This document shows positions 1 to 7,214 of a DNA stretch of 9,462 bases, one piece after another. The DNA is from Mycoplasma sp. CAG:877 (GTDB taxonomy: Bacteria > Bacillota_I > Bacilli_A > RF39 > UBA660), in the NCBI GenBank assembly GCA_000433455.1, contig HF992488.1, positions 1 to 9,462 of the forward strand. The letters run 5' to 3'. The translations under genes were made by a program, and so were the position numbers. Every line of letters begins with the position of its first letter. Position 1 is the stretch's first letter. The notes beneath the pieces were generated by a model. It did no database searches and was not told where the DNA came from. It was given only the letters and a program-made list of their open reading frames with translations.

Positions 1-42
1 AACGATGTTATGATAAGTAAGTTTTTTTGACTTTTTTAAGAG

Positions 43-585
43 TTATTTATTTTTTTGTATTTCCATATACTTTTGATAGTAATATTCTACCATTCCAGGT
101 TCAAAAGCTAGCTCTTTTTTTCTTACTTTATCAATTAAATTAGTTAATTCTTCTCTTAATATATAATCTATTTCAGGAGAATAATTCATTAAATTTTTAT
201 GATAGCGATATTCTCCCCTATCTAATACTTTAAAACTTCCATCTGGAAAAACTCTTAAATCTAGGTCATAATCAATATATTTTATTGTTTGATCTTCTAT
301 TATATATGGAGACGCCATGTTACAGTAGTAATATATTCCATTTTTTTTGTATTGACCGATTATGTTGTACCAGTTATTCTTAAAAAAGTATATGGCTGCT
401 GGTTCTTTAGTTCTCCATGTTCTTCCATCTGATTCTGTTACTTTTGTTTTTTCATTTCCAAAAACTAAATAGTCATCGTGTATTTCTAGCAAAATTGCTT
501 CATCCCAAGAACGATAAACTTTTCCATTGTGTTTATATCCATGTATTTCATATTTTCTTCCTATTACTAATTTTTCATTTTCCAT
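43..585 (-). CDS. ntdP: Nucleoside tri-/diphosphatase, Ntdp/DUF402 family
   Basis: Predicted cytosolic Mg-dependent phosphatase that hydrolyses nucleoside tri- and diphosphates, as described for the Staphylococcus aureus member. The 180-aa product matches the usual family length. Family hallmarks are visible: TESDGRTW (50-57), EPAAIYFF (61-68), GIYYYCNMASP (83-93), KYIDYDLDLRVFPDG (102-116) and LDRGEY (121-126). The acidic cluster D105/D107/D109 with N89, D122 and E125 corresponds to the family metal site. I chose the ATG at 585 because GAGG lies 6 nt upstream. The in-frame ATG at 597 would leave almost no leader after the predicted transcription start near 600. It stops with TAA and is transcribed alone from a promoter at 607-635. 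Bases 1-42 downstream show no clear hairpin terminator. The family assignment is secure; the substrate is inferred from the family. Confidence 0.93.
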   Translation of the reverse strand: MENEKLVIGRKYEIHGYKHNGKVYRSWDEAILLEIHDDYLVFGNEKTKVTESDGRTWRTKEPAAIYFFKNNWYNIIGQYKKNGIYYYCNMASPYIIEDQTIKYIDYDLDLRVFPDGSFKVLDRGEYRYHKNLMNYSPEIDYILREELTNLIDKVRKKELAFEPGMVEYYYQKYMEIQKNK

Positions 586-606
586 TTTGTACCTCATTCG
601 TATTTT

Positions 607-635
607 ATTATATCTTTTTTTATTATTATTTTCAA
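607..635 (-). promoter_or_regulatory. Sigma-A promoter of ntdP
   Basis: On the minus strand, TTGAAA (635-630), a 17-nt spacer and a perfect TATAAT (612-607) form a near-consensus promoter. Transcription would start near 600, about 15 nt before the ntdP ATG at 585. This short leader just includes the GAGG ribosome binding site. The -35 lies directly against the T-tract of the preceding operon's terminator, so the two transcription units are separated with almost no spare DNA. Confidence 0.8.
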
Positions 636-637
636 AT

Positions 638-661
638 AAAAAAAGCCTTTTACGGCTTTTT
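638..661 (-). terminator. Intrinsic terminator of the five-gene operon
   Basis: Inverted repeat AAAAAGCC / GGCTTTTT (8 bp, loop of 6) with a T-run on the minus-strand side, immediately after the TAG of the 55-aa gene at 663. It ends the leftward DUF3048-gpsA-ABC-DUF308-small protein run. The run of T is longer on the minus strand than on the plus strand, which fits leftward termination. Confidence 0.85.
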
Positions 662-662
662 G

Positions 663-830
663 CTATTTGCTCTTATTTAAATAAGAAATAATCCAACATC
701 CAAATCCAAATAAAACAAATAATGCTACAGTTCCAAAAAATGGACTATCAAAATTATTTGCGAAAAATGAATTCAATTTTTCATTCCATTCTTCTATCAT
801 AATAGAAAAGCGACCTAATATATTTAACAT
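663..830 (-). CDS. 55-aa single-pass small membrane protein
   Basis: Short gene easily missed by length cut-offs. It begins MLNILGRFSIMIEEWNEKLN, ends SYLNKSK and stops with TAG. Residues 1-27 are polar and partly amphipathic (IEEWNEKLNSFF). Residues 30-50 (PFFGTVALFVLFGFGCWIISY) form one hydrophobic helix, followed by a short Lys-containing tail, so an N-out or reentrant anchor is plausible. AGAGGA lies about 8 nt before the ATG and overlaps the TAG stop of the preceding DUF308 gene, with 11 nt between the genes. The intrinsic terminator follows within 2 nt of the stop. This spacing, a proper ribosome binding site and a protein-like composition support a real last gene of the operon. I do not recognise the family. 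A role as a small partner of the DUF308 protein or the FtsX-type ABC protein is inference from position only. Confidence 0.78.
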   Translation of the reverse strand: MLNILGRFSIMIEEWNEKLNSFFANNFDSPFFGTVALFVLFGFGCWIISYLNKSK

Positions 831-841
831 AGCTTTGTCCT

Positions 842-1534
842 CTATTCTGCGTTAGTATTTCCTTTTTTGTTTTTCTTTTTACTTTTTTTGTCTTTTTTTT
901 CTGTTTTTTTTGATTCTTCAGTTTGATTAGTTTCCACATTTTCTTCGTCTACAACTTCAGCATCATTTATATTTCCATCTATGGCGTTGTGAATAGCTGC
1001 TACATTTTTCTTAATTGTAATTGTTGAAACTATATCTAGTATTGAATATGCAACAATAAATCCTCCAATTATTTGCATTATTACAACAGCACCCTTAAAT
1101 GGATTACATATTAATATCACTCCACAAACAGCACTTATTATTGAGATTACTACTGTTGTTTTCCATTGATTGTTTAGACTTTCTCTTAATTCTAGAGCAT
1201 ATTGTAATTTTGTAGCACTATTTATAATTATACCTATTCCAATTATTATTGGTATGATGCTTGCTATTGCTTCTGGATTATAAACAACAATTACACCTAA
1301 AATGATTGTTACAACTCCATAGAAAATGTCTAGTTCTTCTCTAGCTACATTATTAATGTTTTTTATGAATTTAATTATCGCAATAGCACCCATTGCTATT
1401 AATAATGTTCCTATTAAATAGGATATTGTTATAATTGTTATTTCTGATTGTAAAATTAATAATACTCCTATAATCATTAGTATTATTGATGATATCAAAG
1501 ATGATCTAAAAAATTTTTTCATTAGTGTTTCCAT
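842..1534 (-). CDS. DUF308 (HdeD-like) six-TM membrane protein
   Basis: Integral membrane protein of 230 aa with six hydrophobic helices at about 10-29, 34-57, 68-86, 89-109, 126-144 and 149-173. They form three helical pairs, the layout of DUF308/HdeD proteins. The recurring NP signature is present (YNPEA at 85-89, CNPFKG at 143-148). The C-terminal tail is cytoplasmic-type and first acidic (190-207), then strongly basic and Lys-rich (209-224). The ATG at 1534 has AGGAG about 6 nt upstream; that AGGAG contains the TAG stop of the ABC gene, so the two are probably translationally coupled. HdeD of E. coli is linked to acid stress, but DUF308 proteins in Bacillota have no settled function. The family call is firm; the function is unknown. 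Confidence 0.85.
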   Translation of the reverse strand: METLMKKFFRSSLISSIILMIIGVLLILQSEITIITISYLIGTLLIAMGAIAIIKFIKNINNVAREELDIFYGVVTIILGVIVVYNPEAIASIIPIIIGIGIIINSATKLQYALELRESLNNQWKTTVVISIISAVCGVILICNPFKGAVVIMQIIGGFIVAYSILDIVSTITIKKNVAAIHNAIDGNINDAEVVDEENVETNQTEESKKTEKKDKKSKKKNKKGNTNAE

Positions 1535-1543
1535 AATTTTCTC

Positions 1544-3847
1544 CTATTCTGTTCTAAGTGCTTCAACCGGATCTTTTTTAGATGCCATACTTGCTGGTAT
1601 CAGTCCGCCTATTATTGTCAAAGTAACACTTATTACAATAAGTATTATAGCATGAATTGGACTTAATTTTGCAACATTTGGTAATTCTGATGCATTTTCT
1701 ATAATAATGTTGGTTGGAATTATTAATATTCTTGCAATAATAATACCTAATACTCCAGAAAAAATACCAATAATAAATGTTTCAGCATTGAAGACTCTTT
1801 TGATATCTTTTCGTCTAGCACCTAATGCTCTTAATATTCCTATTTCTTTCGTTCTTTCTAAAACTGATATATATGTTATTATTCCAATCATTATTGATGA
1901 TACAACCAGTGATATTGATGAGAAAGCAATTAATACTATTGTAATAGCATCCATAATGTTTCCAGAAAGTGTTGAAATCATACTTGCCATATCTGTGTAT
2001 TTTATTTGGTCTTCTTCAGATTTATCTTTATTGTAGGCGTCCAAATATGTAATAATATTATCTTTTGATTCAAAATTATTTGGATAAATATAGATTGCTA
2101 CTGGTATACTGTCAGCACCTAGATATCCAAGCATATTTTCTTTTGTCATTGTTTCATCACTAAACAATTCATTTGTTAATACATTATAATCTTTTTCCTC
2201 TTGGACTTTTACTATCGCTGATGATTTATTTTTTTCTATAACTAAGTCTACTAAAGCATTAGTATAGGCAATCCCAGTTCCTGATGTTAACATTTTTTTA
2301 CTTTCTTTTCCTCTTATTATTGCCTGTACTTTTATCGTAATACTGTTTTTACTGTTATACAACTTTTCATAATCAGTACTAGGAATAAAATGTTCACCAT
2401 ATTGGATATAATAATCATCATTTAAGGCTATTTTTATTTCTTTGTTTAGGATATCATTAAAAGAGACTTTAGTTCCATTTAATCCTAATTGTTCAAGTGT
2501 TTTGGAATATATTTGATTTCTGCTATCAACTTGTAATATTAAGCCAGGTTCATCTTCATTTATTTTTCCAGCTATGACATCATAATTTTCTTCGATTGTA
2601 CCATCTTGTTCCTTATTTAATCTTGTAGGTAATAAGGTCCATGCAGACATTCCCATTGTTGGATTATTTATTAACTTATAGCCAGTACTTTCATTGTAAC
2701 TAATTATATTTAGAGCTGTACTTTTTTGATAAGCAATTCCTGCTATATTACTTTTATCCATCTTTTCTAAATACTTTATATAATCCTTGGTAATATTATT
2801 GGTATGTGTCATTGCTTCCATAGTATCATCTAGGACGTATACCTCTTTTTTATTAGGGTATTTTTCTCTTTTTGTGTATTGTTCTTGTAATTGTGAAGCT
2901 GTTTCTGAATCTAATTTCATTGCTTGCTTTGATATTATTATTGGAGCTTCCGAAAGTGATTCTTTTTCAAAATTATCAATTTCTATTTTAAAACCATTAG
3001 ATAATGATAAAATCAGTGCTATTCCAATTATACCAATTGATGAAGCAAAAGCAGTTATTGCTGTTCTACCTTTCTTTGTTTTTATATTATTGAAAGAAAG
3101 ATTTAAAGCTGTAAGAAAACTCATTGCTGTTTTTTTGATGTTGAATTCACTCTTATCATTTTCATTTTCGGTAACTGGGTTACTGTCACTTAAAAGTTTA
3201 CCATCTTTTAATTCTACAACTCTTGTTGAATATTCCTCCGCTAATTGTCTGTTATGAGTTACCATTATAACAAGTTTATTTTTGGAAATTTCTTTGATTA
3301 GTTCCATTATTTGTTTGCTCGTTTTGGAATCAAGTGCACCTGTTGGTTCATCTGCTAAAATAATATCTGGATCCGTTGCTAAGGCTCTAGCAATAGCGAC
3401 ACGTTGCATTTGTCCACCGGATAGTTGGTTTGGCTTTTTATTAGCATGCTTTTCTAAGCCTACTTTTTTTAAAGCTGATAGAGCCTTTTTCTTTTTTTCC
3501 TTAGTACTTACACCACTTAGTGTCATACCCATTTCAATATTTTCTAAGATACTAATGTGGCTTATTAAATTGTAATTTTGAAAAATAAAACCAATACAAT
3601 TGTTTCGATATGAATCCCAGTCCTTTTCAGAAAAAGTCTTTGTTGATTTGTTGTTAATAATTAAGTCACCAGAATCATAATGATCAAGCCCTCCGATGAT
3701 ATTTAACAAAGTTGTTTTACCAGAGCCTGACGGCCCTAATATACTTACAAATTCTTTGTTTCTAAATTTTAGGCTAAAGTTATTTAGGGCTATTTGAGTA
3801 AAATCACCTGTTGTATAACTTTTACTTATTTTTTGTATTTCTAACAT
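1544..3847 (-). CDS. ABC transporter, fused ATPase and FtsX-type permease
   Basis: A 767-aa fusion of a MacB/LolD-type ATPase and a four-TM FtsX-like permease, acting at the cytoplasmic membrane. The ATPase (about 1-222) has Walker A GPSGSGKTT (38-46), Q-loop Q90, signature LSGGQ (142-146), Walker B IILADEPTG (162-170) with catalytic E167, and H-loop H198; all key residues are intact. A linker (223-245) leads to TM1 (about 263-285), a large extracytoplasmic domain (about 286-630), then TM2 (636-660), TM3 (690-712) and TM4 (731-753). The FtsX coupling motif ERTKEIGILRALGARRKD follows TM2 (664-681). MacB-type transporters are usually mechanotransmitters or exporters of peptides or lipoproteins and work as dimers; the fusion would give a homodimer without a separate ATPase. 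The ATG at 3847 has AAAGGAG about 6 nt upstream. It lies 42 nt downstream of gpsA, the widest gap in the run. The substrate is unknown. Confidence 0.92.
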   Translation of the reverse strand: MLEIQKISKSYTTGDFTQIALNNFSLKFRNKEFVSILGPSGSGKTTLLNIIGGLDHYDSGDLIINNKSTKTFSEKDWDSYRNNCIGFIFQNYNLISHISILENIEMGMTLSGVSTKEKKKKALSALKKVGLEKHANKKPNQLSGGQMQRVAIARALATDPDIILADEPTGALDSKTSKQIMELIKEISKNKLVIMVTHNRQLAEEYSTRVVELKDGKLLSDSNPVTENENDKSEFNIKKTAMSFLTALNLSFNNIKTKKGRTAITAFASSIGIIGIALILSLSNGFKIEIDNFEKESLSEAPIIISKQAMKLDSETASQLQEQYTKREKYPNKKEVYVLDDTMEAMTHTNNITKDYIKYLEKMDKSNIAGIAYQKSTALNIISYNESTGYKLINNPTMGMSAWTLLPTRLNKEQDGTIEENYDVIAGKINEDEPGLILQVDSRNQIYSKTLEQLGLNGTKVSFNDILNKEIKIALNDDYYIQYGEHFIPSTDYEKLYNSKNSITIKVQAIIRGKESKKMLTSGTGIAYTNALVDLVIEKNKSSAIVKVQEEKDYNVLTNELFSDETMTKENMLGYLGADSIPVAIYIYPNNFESKDNIITYLDAYNKDKSEEDQIKYTDMASMISTLSGNIMDAITIVLIAFSSISLVVSSIMIGIITYISVLERTKEIGILRALGARRKDIKRVFNAETFIIGIFSGVLGIIIARILIIPTNIIIENASELPNVAKLSPIHAIILIVISVTLTIIGGLIPASMASKKDPVEALRTE

Positions 3848-3889
3848 TTGACTCTCCTTTCTATATTATATATATGTGGTTGTTTTAAA

Positions 3890-4864
3890 TTAATTTTTTT
3901 CCACAAGAAATGTTAATAACTCTTCCGGATTTTTTCCTTCTACGGCAATATCATATATTAAATCAATGATTGGAATAGATACCTTTTTATCCTTTAGTAA
4001 TTTATATATTGACTCTAATGTATAAAAACCTTCTACGGTAGTATTTTTTAGATACTCTTCTATTTCAGCTTTTGGTCTTTTTTCTCCTAGTAATTTTCCA
4101 AAACTATAATTTCTACTTTTTGTGGAAGTACAAGTTAATAGTAAATCTCCAAATCCTGCAAATGATAGTACTGTTTTTTTGTCTCCATTAAAGGCATCTA
4201 TTATTTCCTTCATATCATGAATTGCTTCGGTAAGCAACATAGCAGTTGATGAGTCGTTTGCTCCTAGTCCTGCTAACATACCTGAAGATAAAGCAATAAC
4301 ATTTTTTATAGCTCCGCATGTTTCTACTCCAATAATATCGTGAGTTGGACGTAATTTAATATATTTATTTTGAAGAGCTTTGATGGCTAGTTCTATAGTC
4401 TCATCATTTTTACTTGCTACTGATAAACCAGCTGGCATTTTTGTTATTAAATCAACAGCAAATGTTGGGCCGGAAATTGCCGCAATATTTTTGGTATCTA
4501 AATACTTTTCTAATATTTCATTGATAAATAATCCTGTTCCTTGTTCAATTCCTTTTGTAGCAATTAGAATATGGTTATCCTTAATGTATGGTTGCATTTC
4601 TAAAGCAAGTGAATCTATAAAGGCTGCTGGTATTGCTATTATTAGTAAATCTTTATCTTTAATACAGTCTTTTACACTTGTAGTTATTTTTATTTTATCT
4701 GATAGTGTATATCCTGGTAATAACTTTTCATTTTTTCTAGTTGTTTCTAGTCTTTCTTTTTCTTCTTGAAACTTTGTCCACATTTCAACCTCGTGGTCGT
4801 TTGCTATTAAAATACTGCTTAGAGCCATTCCATATGCTCCGCAGCCAAATAAACCTATTTTCAT
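3890..4864 (-). CDS. gpsA: NAD(P)-dependent glycerol-3-phosphate dehydrogenase
   Basis: Reduces dihydroxyacetone phosphate to sn-glycerol 3-phosphate, the backbone precursor of membrane phospholipids, in the cytosol. The 324-aa length is normal for GpsA. The N-terminal Rossmann motif is GLFGCGAYG (4-12). Then come ATKGIE (102-107, substrate Lys104), SGPTFAVDL (131-139), GAIKNV (184-189) with catalytic Lys187, AGFGDLLLTC (236-245) with Asp240, the substrate-binding R251-N252 pair in TKSRNYSFG, and VEGFYT (277-282). AGGAGG sits 4-5 nt before the ATG at 4864 and overlaps the TAG stop of the DUF3048 gene, so the two are probably coupled. Stop is TAA. It is intact with no unusual features. Confidence 0.97.
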   Translation of the reverse strand: MKIGLFGCGAYGMALSSILIANDHEVEMWTKFQEEKERLETTRKNEKLLPGYTLSDKIKITTSVKDCIKDKDLLIIAIPAAFIDSLALEMQPYIKDNHILIATKGIEQGTGLFINEILEKYLDTKNIAAISGPTFAVDLITKMPAGLSVASKNDETIELAIKALQNKYIKLRPTHDIIGVETCGAIKNVIALSSGMLAGLGANDSSTAMLLTEAIHDMKEIIDAFNGDKKTVLSFAGFGDLLLTCTSTKSRNYSFGKLLGEKRPKAEIEEYLKNTTVEGFYTLESIYKLLKDKKVSIPIIDLIYDIAVEGKNPEELLTFLVEKN

Positions 4865-4872
4865 ATTTCCTC

Positions 4873-5973
4873 CTATTGTATAGTTACTTGTCTGTTTGAT
4901 GGAACAATTTGTACAAATGTATTTCCATCATTTAATGTTATTTCTTCACCATTACTATACGTATATTTTGTTTTATCATGTCTTGATGATTTTGTCCAGT
5001 TTATTGGTAGTGCATAACCATTTGTTATGTAGTATCCTTGACCTGTTCCAGTTGTGTTTAAATCTTGTCTACCATAACTATCAAGTTGGTAATTATTTAC
5101 ATAAGCAATTATGATGTTTTTATAATGATACTGCATTTTTGAATCTGCATCAGTATGTGGAATACCGTTCATAAAACGAAGATAATATTTATTATTTTCA
5201 TCATATATATAACTTCTTGTTTGATAGTTTGAGTATGGTATTTCAATTGAACTGGCTTGTGTTAAACCTTCCATAGTTACTGGTACTTTTTCTCTTTTAC
5301 CGGTTTCTGGATTTTCTACGACATCATAACGAATTGGAGTATTTAAATTTAATTCATCTGGTGTATATTTTAATAATTTCCAGTTGTCTGATGTTGTACG
5401 ATAATTTTTTTGAGCCGCATATTCATAAATTTTTGAAATTGAAGTGAAAACATTGTGTGGAGCGTATAGATGCGTTGATCTCCAAAATGGATAAGCATCA
5501 TATAAACCATTTATATTATTGACTCCTAGAGTCCTAATATCATTTTCAGCATAAGTACTCCAACCAAAATGAGTATATATACAATCACTTTCTAGAGCAT
5601 AGTCAAGAAAATAATGTCTTGAACTTCTAACTGGACCAATTTGTGCTAAATCCTTGTCCTTATATATAGCCATTATTCTTGTTAGACCGCCTTCTACAAT
5701 TATTTCATAATTTAAATATGAATCTTGTAAACCAGAATGTGAATCATTTCCTACATTGTTATCAATCATAATAGCAATAGGTCTTTGATTGCTGTCTTCG
5801 TCATATATAGTTAGTTTCTTTTCAATTACTGGTTCTGGTTCTTTTTCTGGTTTTGCGGGAGTTGGTGTTGTTTCTTTTTTTACTATAAATATGTAATAAC
5901 TGATGCCTAATATAATAAGTATTAATAATAAACTAATGCCAACAATTATAATTTTTTTCTTTTTACTTTTCAT
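4873..5973 (-). CDS. DUF3048 (YerB-like) membrane-anchored exported protein
   Basis: 366-aa protein with a basic N-terminus (KSKKKK), one hydrophobic segment (about 8-31), a Pro/Glu/Lys-rich linker (36-50) and a large extracytoplasmic part. The DUF3048 N-terminal domain covers about 64-185: RPIAIMIDNN (64-73), YEIIVEGGLTR (89-99), QIGPVRSSRHYFLDYALE (111-128) and THFGWS (134-139). The C-terminal DUF3048 domain covers about 240-366, with GQGYYITNGY (311-320) and INWTKSSRHDKTKY (324-337). Bacillus YerB is annotated as a lipoprotein; here no lipobox Cys follows the hydrophobic stretch, so an uncleaved TM anchor is more likely. The ATG at 5973 has AGGTGA about 7 nt upstream. It is the first gene of the leftward run, but I could not assign a convincing promoter in 5974-6060. 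Function is unknown; a cell-surface role is inferred from topology. Confidence 0.9.
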   Translation of the reverse strand: MKSKKKKIIIVGISLLLILIILGISYYIFIVKKETTPTPAKPEKEPEPVIEKKLTIYDEDSNQRPIAIMIDNNVGNDSHSGLQDSYLNYEIIVEGGLTRIMAIYKDKDLAQIGPVRSSRHYFLDYALESDCIYTHFGWSTYAENDIRTLGVNNINGLYDAYPFWRSTHLYAPHNVFTSISKIYEYAAQKNYRTTSDNWKLLKYTPDELNLNTPIRYDVVENPETGKREKVPVTMEGLTQASSIEIPYSNYQTRSYIYDENNKYYLRFMNGIPHTDADSKMQYHYKNIIIAYVNNYQLDSYGRQDLNTTGTGQGYYITNGYALPINWTKSSRHDKTKYTYSNGEEITLNDGNTFVQIVPSNRQVTIQ

Positions 5974-6022
5974 TATATTTTCACCTATTTTTATTTTAAC
6001 ATTTTTTTAAATCATTTAATAG

Positions 6023-6051
6023 TGTTAATATTGTGTTAAATTTGATGTTAT
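6023..6051. repeat. Three TGTTA direct repeats, candidate regulator site
   Basis: TGTTAA (6023-6028), TGTTAA (6034-6039) and TGTTAT (6046-6051) repeat every 11-12 bp, and the -35 of the rightward promoter starts 10 bp further on (6056). Read on the minus strand they are TTAACA, TTAACA and ATAACA with 5-6 bp gaps. That matches the layout of PhoP boxes known from Bacillus and, more broadly, OmpR/PhoB-type response regulators that bind helically phased direct repeats. The region is AT-rich, so chance is possible. Function is inference. Confidence 0.45.
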
Positions 6052-6055
6052 AGTT

Positions 6056-6084
6056 TTGACTTTAGTCTTTACTTAATTTATACT
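6056..6084 (+). promoter_or_regulatory. Sigma-A promoter of the amidase-like/LysM gene
   Basis: TTGACT (6056-6061), a 17-nt spacer and TATACT (6079-6084). Transcription would start near 6091, leaving almost no leader before the GAGGTGAT ribosome binding site (6091-6098). The three TGTTA repeats lie directly upstream. Confidence 0.75.
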
Positions 6085-6103
6085 TAGTATGAGGTGATAA
6101 GCA

Positions 6104-7066
6104 TTGGCTAGAGATTTAGAAGTTAATGAAGAGTATTTTAGAAGAAATTACCATCGTAGGAGAAAGGTAAAACGTACAAATCGCATTCCACAATTGATTG
6201 CTGGTGGTCTTGCAGCTGTAACTATTTTTGGAGCTGGTACACTTTTAAAAGGTAAACCAGTTGAAGAGGCACCAACAGTTTCATACGTTGATACAATTCC
6301 AGATGAAAGAGTTGCACCTGATGTGACTATTGATGAAATAAATGCATTAAACATTATAATCAATGATGGTGACTGTAATGATACTTTTATAGAAAATATA
6401 TGTCAAAAACTAGAAAAGAATGGAATAAAGTTTAATTTTACTAGAGATGCTGAAAATGTAGATGTAGATAATAGTGTTGTTATCACTTTAGATCAACAAT
6501 ATATGTCTGGAAATAATATGGCCATTTTAGGACAATATGAAAATGGAAAAATTAATAATTCGGATGCTTTAGCTATTGCCATGAACGGAGCTTTTTCTAG
6601 TTCAAACGATGGTATATATGCAGGTAGACGTTGTTTTAAACCAGATTCTTATGGGGGTGTCACAGCTAGAGTTCCAACGAGCACAGAAGATGCTATTGAT
6701 AAAGATAATGTTTCTTTTGTTACACTTTGTTTTGGTACAAATCATTCCGATCCTGCACTTATAGCGAATAGTATTGTAGAAGGTCTTGGTAGATTTGCAG
6801 CATTTAGAAATGAAATGAAGATAACCCCAAGTCTAGCCGATGAGGACTTAATTTATAGAGCTAGTACTGGTGATTCAGAATGGGGTCTTGCAGAGAAATT
6901 CAATTGTAATGTTAGTGATATAAAAACAAAAAGTGATATGCTTCAGGCTGACGATGCTGTTGAGAATCCAGCTGTTAAGAAAATCAATTCGCTTAATGGT
7001 AGTGCTAATATTATTGACAGTTCAAAAAACAAGACTGATAATGTTGAAACTACTTTTAATAATTAA
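6104..7066 (+). CDS. Membrane-anchored, degenerate amidase-like protein with LysM
   Basis: 320-aa protein starting at TTG: GAGGTGAT at 6091-6098 is 5 nt upstream and the next in-frame ATG is residue 134. Residues 1-28 are Arg-rich and probably cytoplasmic, 29-49 form one TM helix, and the rest should face the wall. Residues 82-232 follow the order and spacing of Amidase_3 (N-acetylmuramoyl-L-alanine amidase): NIIINDGD (83-90) where DPGHGG is expected, IKFNFTRD (108-115) for the strand ending in LTR, ALAIAMNGAF (155-164) for SIHANA, and FVTLCFGTN (205-213) for VEIGFLSN. The zinc His residues and the catalytic Glu are replaced, so it may be a non-catalytic binder or regulator. Residues 249-292 (IYRASTGDSEWGLAEKF) resemble LysM, which binds peptidoglycan glycan. 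The tail from 300 is Asn/Ser/Lys-rich. The LysM and amidase calls are by eye from motif order. Stop is TAA; no terminator precedes the tRNA promoter. Confidence 0.6.
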   Translation: MARDLEVNEEYFRRNYHRRRKVKRTNRIPQLIAGGLAAVTIFGAGTLLKGKPVEEAPTVSYVDTIPDERVAPDVTIDEINALNIIINDGDCNDTFIENICQKLEKNGIKFNFTRDAENVDVDNSVVITLDQQYMSGNNMAILGQYENGKINNSDALAIAMNGAFSSSNDGIYAGRRCFKPDSYGGVTARVPTSTEDAIDKDNVSFVTLCFGTNHSDPALIANSIVEGLGRFAAFRNEMKITPSLADEDLIYRASTGDSEWGLAEKFNCNVSDIKTKSDMLQADDAVENPAVKKINSLNGSANIIDSSKNKTDNVETTFNN

Positions 7067-7073
7067 TTTTTTC

Positions 7074-7102
7074 TTGAAAGAGACAACAGTTTATGCTATA
7101 AT
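7074..7102 (+). promoter_or_regulatory. Strong sigma-A promoter of tRNA-Trp
   Basis: TTGAAA (7074-7079), a 17-nt spacer and perfect TATAAT (7097-7102), plus an extended -10 TG at 7094-7095. Transcription should start near 7109, giving a short 5' leader before the tRNA at 7132. It starts 8 bp after the stop codon of the upstream gene, so the tRNA is separately promoted. Confidence 0.85.
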
Positions 7103-7119
7103 CAACTTGTTCAGTTGAT
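7101..7119. promoter_or_regulatory. Perfect dyad over the tRNA-Trp start site
   Basis: ATCAACT-TGTTC-AGTTGAT is a perfect 7-bp inverted repeat with a 5-nt centre. It begins in the last bases of the -10 and spans the predicted transcription start near 7109. It could be a repressor operator. A transcript starting at 7109 would lack the left arm, which argues against an RNA hairpin in the pre-tRNA leader. Function is inference. Confidence 0.4.
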
Positions 7120-7131
7120 TTGGCATTACTT

Positions 7132-7205
7132 AGGGGATTAGTTAAATGGTATAATAATGGTCTCCAAAACCACTGTTGGGAGTTCGATTCTCTCATCCCC
7201 TGCCA
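7132..7205 (+). tRNA. trnW: tRNA-Trp (anticodon CCA), 3' CCA encoded
   Basis: The cloverleaf folds by eye. Acceptor AGGGGAT (7132-7138) pairs with ATCCCCT (7195-7201); discriminator G7202 is followed by encoded CCA (7203-7205). D-arm: GTTA/TAAT with loop AATGGTA. Anticodon loop CTCCAAA (7162-7168) gives anticodon CCA (7164-7166), tryptophan. Variable loop TGTT, T-arm GGGAG/CTCTC with loop TTCGATT. The first anticodon-stem pair is an A-C mismatch (7157/7173); the other stems close fully, counting wobble pairs. It reads UGG only, consistent with a standard code in this organism. Confidence 0.97.
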
Positions 7206-7214
7206 AGAAAATAC

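Noticed and set aside
1..42. Terminator for ntdP at the left edge
   Set aside because: Only a 4-bp AAGT/ACTT pairing with A-rich flanks is present; not enough to call a terminator.
586..597. Upstream ATG start for ntdP at 597 (adding MRYK)
   Set aside because: The GAGG that positions the start at 585 lies between the two ATGs, and the promoter's start near 600 leaves no room for translation from 597.
1707..3575. Several plus-strand open frames of 97-156 codons opposite the ABC gene
   Set aside because: They are complements of the strongly supported 767-aa gene, have no ribosome binding sites and encode hydrophobic, unrecognisable proteins.
3865..3870. TATAAT on the minus strand just upstream of the fused ABC gene
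   Set aside because: Transcription would begin inside the AAAGGAG ribosome binding site and no fair -35 lies 16-18 nt upstream; it looks like chance in an alternating AT tract.
5974..6055. Promoter for the leftward DUF3048 operon
   Set aside because: TAAAAT (5998-5993) would start transcription inside the ribosome binding site, and the TATTAA elements lack a matching -35, so no promoter is called although one must lie here or overlap the repeats.
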